From Candidatus Delongbacteria bacterium (GTDB lineage: Bacteria > Delongbacteria > UBA4055): a stretch of DNA of 7,158 nt. The notes beneath the pieces were generated by a model. It made no database searches and was not told where the DNA came from. It saw only the letters and a list, made by a program, of their open reading frames with translations. Below are positions 1 through 5,324 of the stretch, piece after piece. Location of the stretch: NCBI GenBank assembly GCA_027858795.1, contig JAQICF010000244.1:1-7158 (forward strand), read 5' to 3'. Both the position numbers and the translations under genes were made by a program. Within the stretch, counting starts at the first letter, position 1. Every line of letters starts with the position of its first letter.

Positions 1-276
1 ATTGGTGGTACTACGAGAAAGAAAATTATTACAGCTTACAGAGAAAATGCGATTTTCATAGCTGTTTGTTTGAATAAGTTCGGTGAGCTAAGCCCAAAGA
101 AGCTCAGAGATCTTGGTACAGGAGAAAAGACCGGTTCTATTTTGAATAAGGATTTCTATGGGTGGTTTGAGAAAGTTGAGAAAGGGGTTTATAAGCTGCA
201 TCCTAACGGAATTGAAGCACTGAAGAACTATAATAAGATCGCTGATGTTTATGAGAAGATGATTGAAGATCAGTAA
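1..276 (+). CDS. DUF2161-like protein, C-terminal part (cut by left edge)
   Basis: The frame is open from base 1 to the TAA at 274-276, giving 91 residues with no start inside the window. The TTG at 70 is an internal codon, because the reading continues upstream of it in the same frame. From memory, three traits match the end of DUF2161 proteins: an early segment RKKIITAYRENAIFIA, a region reading LSPKKLRDLGTGEKTGSIL, and the motif YGWFEKVEKGVYKL. DUF2161 is commonly placed in the PD-(D/E)XK nuclease-like superfamily. The C-terminal part behaves like a small winged-helix module, and the nuclease-like core would lie off the left edge, so no catalytic residue can be checked here. The gene converges on the KilA-N gene, with 124 bases between the stop codons. 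The family call is recognition by eye. Confidence 0.6.
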   Translation: MGGTTRKKIITAYRENAIFIAVCLNKFGELSPKKLRDLGTGEKTGSILNKDFYGWFEKVEKGVYKLHPNGIEALKNYNKIADVYEKMIEDQ

Positions 277-317
277 GTGAATCAAAATATCAGAGATTAG
301 TTTGATATAGGTTACGA

Positions 318-350
318 TGTCATTCTCCGACATGATCGGGGAATCCAGGC
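318..350. repeat. Dispersed palindromic element, copy 1
   Basis: Two arms, 322-330 and 336-344, pair over nine positions (one T-G) around a five-base loop. The element begins TGTCATTC and ends GAATCCAGGC. A related copy in the same orientation is at 1309-1340, and a more diverged inverted one is at 1792-1819. The TGTCATTC...GAATCCAGG layout resembles small palindromic intergenic repeats seen in many bacterial genomes. It lies between the convergent DUF2161-like and KilA-N genes, where the hairpin could also help end transcription, but there is no clean T-run beside it. A second weaker inverted repeat (CACATC/GATGTG, 367-384) follows; nothing else is evident between 277 and 400. Confidence 0.6.
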
Positions 351-400
351 GGTTCATTTCTTTTACCACATCTAACTCGATGTGCCTTTACTATAGATGC

Positions 401-1207
401 CTACTTCAACTGCTTCAATAATTTATTCTTCACCAATGAAGTCATTTGTGTAATAGCTATCTCATTCAATTGAATTAATCTTTCTGACTGTTTGATCCCT
501 GTACGAATTAGAACTGCATTTATGCTTTCCAAATTTGAAAGACATACCAGTTGAGAAATATTCGCATAATCCCGAATATTCCCTTTTTTCTCAGTATTAG
601 TATCTCTCCAACTTTTTGCAGTAACTCCAAAGAGTGCCATATTCAAAATGTCAGATTCATTAGCGTATACAAAGCTAATCTGCTTTCCGGATAATTTTTC
701 AGGTTTTAGTTTTTCTTTTACTGCATCTGTATGAATGGAATAATTGATTTTTGCTAATGTTCGTTGCAAATTCCAATTAAGATTTAATCTCTCATTTTCT
801 TCTTCTTTAAGTCTTTGGAACTCTTTGATCAAATAAATTTTAAATTCCGGACTTATCCACATACCAAATTCAAAGGCAATATCTTTGTGAGCATAAGTTC
901 CTCCATATCTACCTGCCGTTGCCTTTAATCCTATCCCTTTAGTTTTTTCAACCCAATCTTTTACACTTAATTTATAGCTATTTAAACCAACTTGACTTTT
1001 AATTACGGCAAATTCGCCATAATTAAAATCCGGATTATTTATTCTCTCCCAGATACCTAAAAATTCTACGGTATTTCTATTTCTAAGCCAATCTGAAATA
1101 AAGAAATCACCATCTTTTGCTTTGATCATATCACTAAGAGAAATATAATCTTCATTTTTAAATACTGTCAAGCCTACTTCTACTCCATTCACACTAATTT
1201 TATTCAC
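401..1207 (-). CDS. KilA-N domain-containing DNA-binding protein
   Basis: The product is 268 residues from the GTG at 1207. An in-frame ATG lies five codons upstream at 1222, but the intervening bases contain AGGAGG five bases before the GTG, so the GTG start is preferred. Residues about 14-135 form a KilA-N domain: YISLSDMIKA near the start, DWLRNRNTVEFL, then GRYGGTYAHKDIAFEF (99-114) and EFKIYLIKEFQRL. KilA-N is a DNA-binding fold common in phage and large-virus proteins and also in bacterial chromosomes. Residues about 136-268 look mostly helical and I do not recognise them as a named domain; they include a conserved-looking SGKQISFVYANESDILNMAL segment. No nuclease motif is visible. The gene stands alone: no integrase, capsid or other phage gene is nearby, so this is not evidence of a prophage. 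A regulatory or anti-phage role is possible but not shown. Confidence 0.85.
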   Translation of the reverse strand: MNKISVNGVEVGLTVFKNEDYISLSDMIKAKDGDFFISDWLRNRNTVEFLGIWERINNPDFNYGEFAVIKSQVGLNSYKLSVKDWVEKTKGIGLKATAGRYGGTYAHKDIAFEFGMWISPEFKIYLIKEFQRLKEEENERLNLNWNLQRTLAKINYSIHTDAVKEKLKPEKLSGKQISFVYANESDILNMALFGVTAKSWRDTNTEKKGNIRDYANISQLVCLSNLESINAVLIRTGIKQSERLIQLNEIAITQMTSLVKNKLLKQLK

Positions 1208-1210
1208 TTT

Positions 1211-1218
1211 CCCCTCCT
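1211..1218 (-). promoter_or_regulatory. Ribosome binding site that decides the KilA-N gene start
   Basis: The minus strand reads AGGAGGGG, followed by AAA and then GTG at 1207. The AGGAGG core is separated from GTG by five bases, close to ideal. If translation began at the upstream ATG (1222), this perfect Shine-Dalgarno sequence would be inside the coding region, and the residues MQEGK would be an artefact of reading through it. Confidence 0.75.
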
Positions 1219-1286
1219 GCATATCATTATGTTTTTATGCAAGATACAAACGGCACAGTGTCATATAATGACCTTTTGAAAAAAAA

Positions 1287-1302
1287 GTTAGAAGTTAGAA
1301 GT
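1287..1302. repeat. Short tandem repeat, 7-base unit
   Basis: The unit GTTAGAA occurs twice in a row and is followed by GT. It is preceded by a run of A and lies in the 155-base gap between the KilA-N and DUF1232 genes, next to palindromic element copy 2. It has no visible function. A separate small inverted repeat (GTCAT/ATGAC, 1260-1272) lies just upstream of the KilA-N gene and could be an operator, but its arms are only five bases long. Confidence 0.4.
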
Positions 1303-1308
1303 AAAAAT

Positions 1309-1340
1309 GTCAATCTTGAGCACAGCTCGAGAATCCAGGC
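1309..1340. repeat. Dispersed palindromic element, copy 2
   Basis: This shares the TGTCA-ATC start and the GAATCCAGGC end of the copy at 318-350, in the same orientation. Arms 1314-1321 and 1325-1332 pair over eight positions (one T-G) with a three-base loop. The middle of the element has changed on both sides so that pairing is kept although the bases differ from copy 1. With copy 1 it brackets the KilA-N gene. It lies 23 bases beyond the DUF1232 stop codon and might also act as its transcript end. Confidence 0.6.
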
Positions 1341-1362
1341 GAGTCAAATAAAAAAATCAGTT

Positions 1363-1740
1363 CTATTTCGTTAAAGCTAACACGATCACAATCGATAATA
1401 CAATCCACATAAATACGATGAATAATACATAAAACCAATATTTTCTTAATTTTATAGGATGAGTTTCTGCTTTTTTTCTTGATTCATCTAAAATATCTAT
1501 TGGGATCAATTTTATTGAAAGTGCGATCAATGTGGGGATTATTATTATATCATCTAAATAACCTAAGATAGGGATGAAATCAGGAATTAAATCAATTGGA
1601 CTCAGAGCATAACCTAAAGCTATAAAAATTATAATTTTTGGTAATAATGCTGTTTTAGGATTTTGATACGCATAATAAATAATAGTAATTTCCTTTTTAA
1701 GGCTTTTTGCTTTTGCTTTTAATTTTTCTGTTATTTTCAT
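1363..1740 (-). CDS. DUF1232 (YkvA-type) small membrane protein
   Basis: The product is 125 residues. The diagnostic core is YALSPIDLIPDFIPILGYLD at residues 44-63, followed by DIIIIPTLIALSI, matching DUF1232/YkvA proteins, a family of small, often membrane-associated proteins without a firmly known biochemical role. The N-terminal 35 residues are lysine-rich and amphipathic, and a hydrophobic stretch at about 101-123 after a basic KLRKYW should be a C-terminal transmembrane helix. The ATG at 1740 is the only sensible start; no clear Shine-Dalgarno site precedes it, the upstream region being almost pure A/T. It follows the nuclease gene on the same strand, but a terminator at 1823-1849 separates them, so it probably has its own promoter. 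A broken second copy lies at 4907-5195 on the other side of the nuclease gene. Confidence 0.88.
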   Translation of the reverse strand: MKITEKLKAKAKSLKKEITIIYYAYQNPKTALLPKIIIFIALGYALSPIDLIPDFIPILGYLDDIIIIPTLIALSIKLIPIDILDESRKKAETHPIKLRKYWFYVLFIVFMWIVLSIVIVLALTK

Positions 1741-1791
1741 AATAAACTCATAATAAATAATTTAGACCTAATGGTCAAGAAGCTAAAATAA

Positions 1792-1819
1792 AGATTCTGA
1801 AATAAATTCAGAATGATAA
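1792..1819. repeat. Dispersed palindromic element, copy 3 (inverted, diverged)
   Basis: ATTCTGAA (1794-1801) and TTCAGAAT (1807-1814) form a perfect eight-base stem with loop ATAAA. Read on the minus strand it is ATCATTCTGAA...TTCAGAATC, which keeps the CATTC...GAATC frame of the copies at 318-350 and 1309-1340. It is therefore probably the same element family in the opposite orientation. It lies just past the terminator of the nuclease gene and upstream of the DUF1232 gene. Confidence 0.5.
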
Positions 1820-1822
1820 ACT

Positions 1823-1849
1823 AAAAAAAGGGCATTATAAATAACACCC
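1823..1849 (-). terminator. Intrinsic terminator after the nuclease gene
   Basis: On the minus strand an inverted repeat GGGTGTTAT / ATAATGCCC with a minimal TT loop is followed directly by TTTTTTT. Two pairs are G-U wobbles in the minus-strand RNA; on the plus strand the same positions are C-A mismatches, so the stem is good only for transcripts in the direction of the nuclease gene. Flanking AA/TT can extend the stem by two pairs. It is about 60 bases past the nuclease stop codon. Confidence 0.75.
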
Positions 1850-1883
1850 TTCCCTTCTACACAAAATCATATTCATATTTTCA

Positions 1884-1903
1884 GGGCGTATAGCAATACG
1901 CCC
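1884..1903. repeat. GC-rich hairpin beside the nuclease stop codon
   Basis: GGGCGTAT and ATACGCCC form a perfect eight-base stem around the loop AGCA, standing out as G/C-rich in A/T-rich surroundings. It is eight bases past the end of the nuclease gene. Read on the minus strand it begins TGTAGGGGCGTATTGC, which resembles a small dispersed repeat I have seen between genes in diverse bacteria. No T-run follows on either strand, so it is not a classical terminator; it may protect the 3' end of the nuclease mRNA. Confidence 0.6.
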
Positions 1904-1911
1904 CTACAACA

Positions 1912-4824
1912 TTATTTTGCGATTATATAATAGAATAACTTAGCCTGGTCTGCTGGAACAGTATATTGATTAGTCCCAACTGTTGTTACAAGATTAAACG
2001 TTCCGTACGGATCATCAGAAGAATATACATCATATCCAGTCGCATTTGCAGATACATCCCAGTCTATCACAAGATCACTTCCTGAAATAGTAGTTGTAAC
2101 ATTTGCCGGCGCATCAGGATCATTAGCTACAGGGAAAGTCACTACTTCGAAATTATCAATAATAAGATGAGCTGCTGAACCGTCATTTATTACTCTTAAT
2201 TTTATATTGTCTGATGGATCATTAACTTTAAATGCAAATTGTATATAAACAGAACCTGAATAAGACTGACTCGTAACAAATTCAAATGCTCCACCATTTA
2301 CTGATTTCTGTAGTACAAATGTAGAACTCGGATCTCCCCCATTCAAAGCTCTATGATAAAAAATAACCGAATCGATTCCATTAACTGCAGGAGTAGTAAG
2401 TGAAGAATTATCAGGAGAATCATTAAGCCTTACAGCATGTACTCCCTCGTATGACTCACCCACAGGTTCAAGATATACTTCTACTAGATCCCAGTCTCCG
2501 GTAGGATATGTTACTGTACCTGTGTAATAACTTGCAAAGCTAGCATCCTCAAAATATTCTATCCAGCCTTCTCCTCCAACTGTACCACCAGAGTTTATAA
2601 TAAAATCTACAGTATCTGTTGTCATAGGATTTCCTGCACTATCCTCAACATTATTTATTGTAAGCTGATAATTTACATCTTCCACAAATGGTGCAAACGA
2701 TAATACTACTTTAGTAAAATCACCCAGGTAACCAAGAACTGCAGTACTAGGATTTCCTACAGCATTATCAAGCACGTAATTAGTTGCTAATTGAGCTGTC
2801 GTAGGATCAAGAAGTTCATCAAAATCTAATATTATATCAGATCCATTTGCTATCTCATGACTTAAAATAGTTGGTGGAGTTGTATCTCCTACCGGACCTG
2901 AAAAAGTAACCACTTTAAAGTAATCAACAATTAGATGACCTGCCTGATTATCATTTAGAACTCTGAGTAATATATTATCCGATGCATCGTTAACTTTATA
3001 AGCGAACTGTGCATAAGTATTATTCTGGAAAGTCTGACTTGTAACATTAGAAAAAGCTCCTCCGTCAACTGACTTCTGTAACCAGAATGTGGAAGCTGAA
3101 CCTTCCTGATTTAAAGCTCGGTAGTAGAAAATCACAGAATCAATTCCATTTACAACAGGAGTAGTAATCGATGCGTTAGCAGTATCATCGTCCATTCTTA
3201 CCGCATGATCTCCTTCGTAGGCTTCAGAGATAGGCTCTAGATATACACTTAACAGATCCCAGTCTCCCGTCGGATAAGTTACAGTACCTGTAAAATAACT
3301 TGCAAAAGTTGCATCCTCAAAATATTCTATCCACCCTTCACTTCCACTGGTCGAGATGATAAAATCAACTGTAGTATCAGCTGCTATAGGATTTGACGCA
3401 AGATCTTCAACATTATTTATTGTAAGCTGATAGCTAATATCTTCCTGTATCAATGTAAAAGTCAATACTACTTTAGTAGAATCTCCAAGATATCCTAATA
3501 CTGCTGCAACAGGATTTCCCAAACCATTATCTACAACGTAATTAGTCACTGATTGAGAAGTTAAAGGATCAATATCTTCACTGTATGAAAGAACTAATGT
3601 AGTGCTATCAACGATCGTATGACTTAAAATAGTCGGTGGAGTTTCATCAAATCCATCACTGTTATTTATTGTAATAGTAATTTGATCGCTGCTTCCAATA
3701 ACTATGTCAGGATTACTAGTAGTAAGATTATCTATTGTAAGGATTATAGTCTCAAAATCTTCCGGAGTCATATCGTCAACAATTGTAACAACCGTTGATT
3801 GATTGCCTATTGAACTTCCTGGAAATAAAACTGAAGTGGTTGATACTGTATAATCGTCAGGATCTATTGCATTTCCAGTGATCGTCAAATTAGCTGTAAC
3901 ATCTTCTGTAATAGCTTCCGAGATAGATAGATTTAATGTTAGTGTTCCTACATTCTCTTCTATCTGCTGAGAAGTTGTCACGAAATTTATTGAAGGTACA
4001 GGAGCAGCACCCTGCCAAATGATAGCAGCATATTCAGGATGATCAATGAAAGGGTTACGGTTATTCTGAATAGTATAAACACCATTATTCCGATCGATCT
4101 CTTTCTGAGAAACAGGATCATTTACATGCCATTCCATAAGCATATTTAAATGCCAGTCTACATAAACCTTATCTGAAGAACCATCTAATACTGTAGAACT
4201 CCAACCTGAAATTATATCTTCATAGCGTGTAGCCATATAGAAATATGTACGGGCAAAATCACCTTTAAATTCATCTATCGGCTCAAATACTGTACCTGAG
4301 TATCCCGGATAGTCGCATGAACCTACTTTTGATCCATTCAGTGATGTCCAGGTAGCTGAACCAACTTCTCCGAAAGGCCAGTTACTTCTTTTTCCGTTTA
4401 CATAGCCATCAGTTAGATATAGGTGATGAATATCAGTGTACATTGGAGCTGCATCATTAAACCAGCTTTTAGGAAAACTGTGTTCTCTGTTGTAACAACT
4501 TCCTTCACCTGTGTAACTTCCACACTGATCTGCTACCATACTCCAATTATATGGATCTATACTATTAGGATCTTCAGAATAGACATCTAACGGACTACCA
4601 TCATTCTCATAGTAATTGTCTATTTCTATTGTGGTAAATGCATTCCACACTCCAGGTGTATAAGATACTGAAGTATGATCATCGATAATATTGTGCAGCT
4701 GTGTTTTTAGTGAATAACCGGAACCTGTTGCAGTGTCGTAATAACCTGCAGGTATTTCAGCATATACGGTTAAGCTTAAAAACAATATAGATACTGAAAT
4801 TACCACGAATAATTTACTTCTCAT
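1912..4824 (-). CDS. Secreted multidomain endonuclease I
   Basis: The product is 970 residues, starting at the ATG 4824 behind GGAGA. The 23 codons that could extend it to 4893 have no ribosome binding site and would bury the signal peptide. Residues 1-22 are a signal peptide with likely cleavage after VYA. Residues about 23-272 are an endonuclease I domain (EndA/Vvn type, beta-beta-alpha-metal nucleases) that cuts DNA and often RNA outside the cytoplasm. NREHSFP (112-118) carries the expected catalytic H115 and metal ligand E114, and GYVNGKRSNWPFGE (140-153) the metal ligand N143. Then come a Calx-beta domain (about 279-391), two copies of a Big-like plus jelly-roll module (394-642 and 647-898), and a fibronectin type III-like end (904-970) closing with FYYIIAK. 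The last domain may serve attachment or sorting. Bare endonuclease I enzymes are about 250 residues, so nearly three quarters of this protein is accessory. It has its own terminator and appears monocistronic. The substrate role (nutrient DNA, biofilm DNA) is inference. Confidence 0.9.
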   Translation of the reverse strand: MRSKLFVVISVSILFLSLTVYAEIPAGYYDTATGSGYSLKTQLHNIIDDHTSVSYTPGVWNAFTTIEIDNYYENDGSPLDVYSEDPNSIDPYNWSMVADQCGSYTGEGSCYNREHSFPKSWFNDAAPMYTDIHHLYLTDGYVNGKRSNWPFGEVGSATWTSLNGSKVGSCDYPGYSGTVFEPIDEFKGDFARTYFYMATRYEDIISGWSSTVLDGSSDKVYVDWHLNMLMEWHVNDPVSQKEIDRNNGVYTIQNNRNPFIDHPEYAAIIWQGAAPVPSINFVTTSQQIEENVGTLTLNLSISEAITEDVTANLTITGNAIDPDDYTVSTTSVLFPGSSIGNQSTVVTIVDDMTPEDFETIILTIDNLTTSNPDIVIGSSDQITITINNSDGFDETPPTILSHTIVDSTTLVLSYSEDIDPLTSQSVTNYVVDNGLGNPVAAVLGYLGDSTKVVLTFTLIQEDISYQLTINNVEDLASNPIAADTTVDFIISTSGSEGWIEYFEDATFASYFTGTVTYPTGDWDLLSVYLEPISEAYEGDHAVRMDDDTANASITTPVVNGIDSVIFYYRALNQEGSASTFWLQKSVDGGAFSNVTSQTFQNNTYAQFAYKVNDASDNILLRVLNDNQAGHLIVDYFKVVTFSGPVGDTTPPTILSHEIANGSDIILDFDELLDPTTAQLATNYVLDNAVGNPSTAVLGYLGDFTKVVLSFAPFVEDVNYQLTINNVEDSAGNPMTTDTVDFIINSGGTVGGEGWIEYFEDASFASYYTGTVTYPTGDWDLVEVYLEPVGESYEGVHAVRLNDSPDNSSLTTPAVNGIDSVIFYHRALNGGDPSSTFVLQKSVNGGAFEFVTSQSYSGSVYIQFAFKVNDPSDNIKLRVINDGSAAHLIIDNFEVVTFPVANDPDAPANVTTTISGSDLVIDWDVSANATGYDVYSSDDPYGTFNLVTTVGTNQYTVPADQAKLFYYIIAK
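2131..2886 (-). repeat. Internal module repeat, unit 2 (nuclease residues 647-898)
   Basis: This is the second copy of the Big-like plus jelly-roll module. The Big-like half opens TPPTILSHEI and contains NYQLTINNVED. The jelly-roll half opens GEGWIEYFED, contains YPTGDWDL and NGIDSVIFY, and ends HLIIDNFEVVTF. The match to unit 1 is visible at DNA level too, for example in the stretch coding for EGWIEYFEDA. The copy has diverged enough that it is probably not recent. Confidence 0.85.
2899..3645 (-). repeat. Internal module repeat, unit 1 (nuclease residues 394-642)
   Basis: This is the first copy of the module. It opens TPPTILSHTI, contains SYQLTINNVED, then EGWIEYFEDA, YPTGDWDL, NGIDSVIFYYRAL, and closes HLIVDYFKVVTF. 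Both units have the same order and nearly the same length, so they came from a tandem duplication of the whole two-domain block rather than of either domain alone. Such repeats usually act as spacers or carbohydrate/surface-binding stalks; ligand unknown. Confidence 0.85.
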
Positions 4825-4829
4825 AATTG

Positions 4830-4854
4830 TCTCCGTTCTAGTTATTTTATTATA
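4830..4854 (-). promoter_or_regulatory. Possible -10 box and ribosome binding site of the nuclease gene
   Basis: On the minus strand GGAGA (4834-4830) lies five bases before the ATG at 4824 and fixes the start. A TATAAT (4854-4849) lies 24 bases before that ATG, in a place suitable for a -10 element, but I find no good -35 hexamer at 16-18 bases, and the surrounding DNA is so A/T-rich that the match could be chance. The ribosome binding site is well supported; the promoter is weak. Confidence 0.4.
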
Positions 4855-4906
4855 TTTAAAAATTAACATACAAAATAAAATCAAATTTTGCAAGGGGGTT
4901 GGTCAT

Positions 4907-5195
4907 TTAAAGCTAACACGATCACAATCGATAATACAATCCACATTGATAAGATAAATAAAGAATAAAACCAATATTTCCTTAATTTTATAGGATGGGT
5001 TTCTGCTTTTTTTCTAGATTCATCTAAAATATCTTTTGGGATCAGTTTTTGGTAATATTACCGTTTTAGGATCTTGATATGCGTAATAAATTACAGTAAT
5101 TTCCTTTTTAAGGCTTTTTGCTTTTAATTTTAACTTTTCTATTATTTTCATAATATTTTGATAATAAATAATTTGAGACTTATAGTCAAGAAGCT
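4907..5195 (-). pseudogene. Broken second copy of the DUF1232 gene
   Basis: This aligns with 1371-1784, covering the upstream A/T-rich leader, the start codon (ATG at 5151) and nearly all of the 3' end. The first 35 residues differ from the intact copy at only six places. Then 125 bases equivalent to about 1510-1639 are missing, with a T-run at the junction (5046-5050). The loss is not a multiple of three: translation from the ATG reaches a stop at 5020-5022 after 43 residues. It removes about residues 35-76, which include the SPIDLIPDFIP core that defines the family. The old C-terminal part, starting DILDESRKKAETHP and including KYWFY, is still readable in another frame, with only a few changes, but it lacks the original TK-stop end. 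It cannot make a working DUF1232 protein. Its 3' edge runs directly into the nuclease gene's upstream region. Confidence 0.88.
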
Positions 5196-5236
5196 TTTGA
5201 GGAGCTAAGTGATATTGGGAGTATCAGTTGAATTTA

Positions 5237-5258
5237 AAGGTCACGAATTCGTTACCTT
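5237..5258. repeat. Loop-free palindrome between the dead DUF1232 copy and the permease
   Basis: Arms AAGGT and ACCTT flank the perfect ten-base palindrome ACGAATTCGT, with only one mismatched pair (C/T) across 22 bases. It has no loop, so it suits binding by a dimeric protein better than an RNA hairpin. It overlaps the stop codon of the small remnant frame at 5241-5324 and lies past the permease stop. The rest of 5196-5316 shows no convincing feature and no terminator. Confidence 0.4.
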
Positions 5259-5324
5259 AAAATAATCAATTATGGTGTATCTGCCATGTGCGATATGATT
5301 ACGTTTTTCAACTAAGTCATTCAT
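5241..5324 (-). pseudogene. 27-codon remnant frame, HEPN-like or jelly-roll-like
   Basis: A frame starts at ATG 5324, overlaps the permease stop by eight bases (ATGAATGA), and ends at TGA 5243-5241. Two readings compete. Its first half, DLVEKRNHIAHG, looks like the RNxxxH signature of HEPN RNases and toxins. Its second half, RYTIIDYFKVTNS, resembles the closing strand of the jelly-roll repeats in the nearby nuclease (LIVDYFKVVTFS). Whichever is right, nothing upstream in this frame continues either domain, because the permease coding region begins there. It is probably a fragment left by a rearrangement, though chance similarity in so short a frame cannot be excluded. No ribosome binding site of its own is evident. 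Confidence 0.35.

Noticed and set aside
88..369. Minus-strand open frame of 93 codons opposite the DUF2161-like gene
   Set aside because: It lies mostly antisense to a recognisable coding frame, crosses the palindromic element at 318-350 and shows no family motif.
401..1207. KilA-N gene as evidence of a prophage
   Set aside because: No integrase, structural, lysis or packaging gene is present, and KilA-N proteins also occur alone in chromosomes.
1287..1340. CRISPR-like array suggested by repeated short motifs
   Set aside because: Only two 7-base tandem units and one palindrome occur; there are no regular repeat-spacer units and no cas genes.
4825..4893. Upstream ATG extending the nuclease by 23 residues
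   Set aside because: It has no ribosome binding site and would place extra sequence before a good signal peptide; the ATG at 4824 has GGAGA at proper spacing.
1785..4906. Nuclease unit as a transposon
   Set aside because: No transposase, no terminal inverted repeats and no convincing short target duplication at the edges; the flanking homology is the DUF1232 gene itself in direct orientation.
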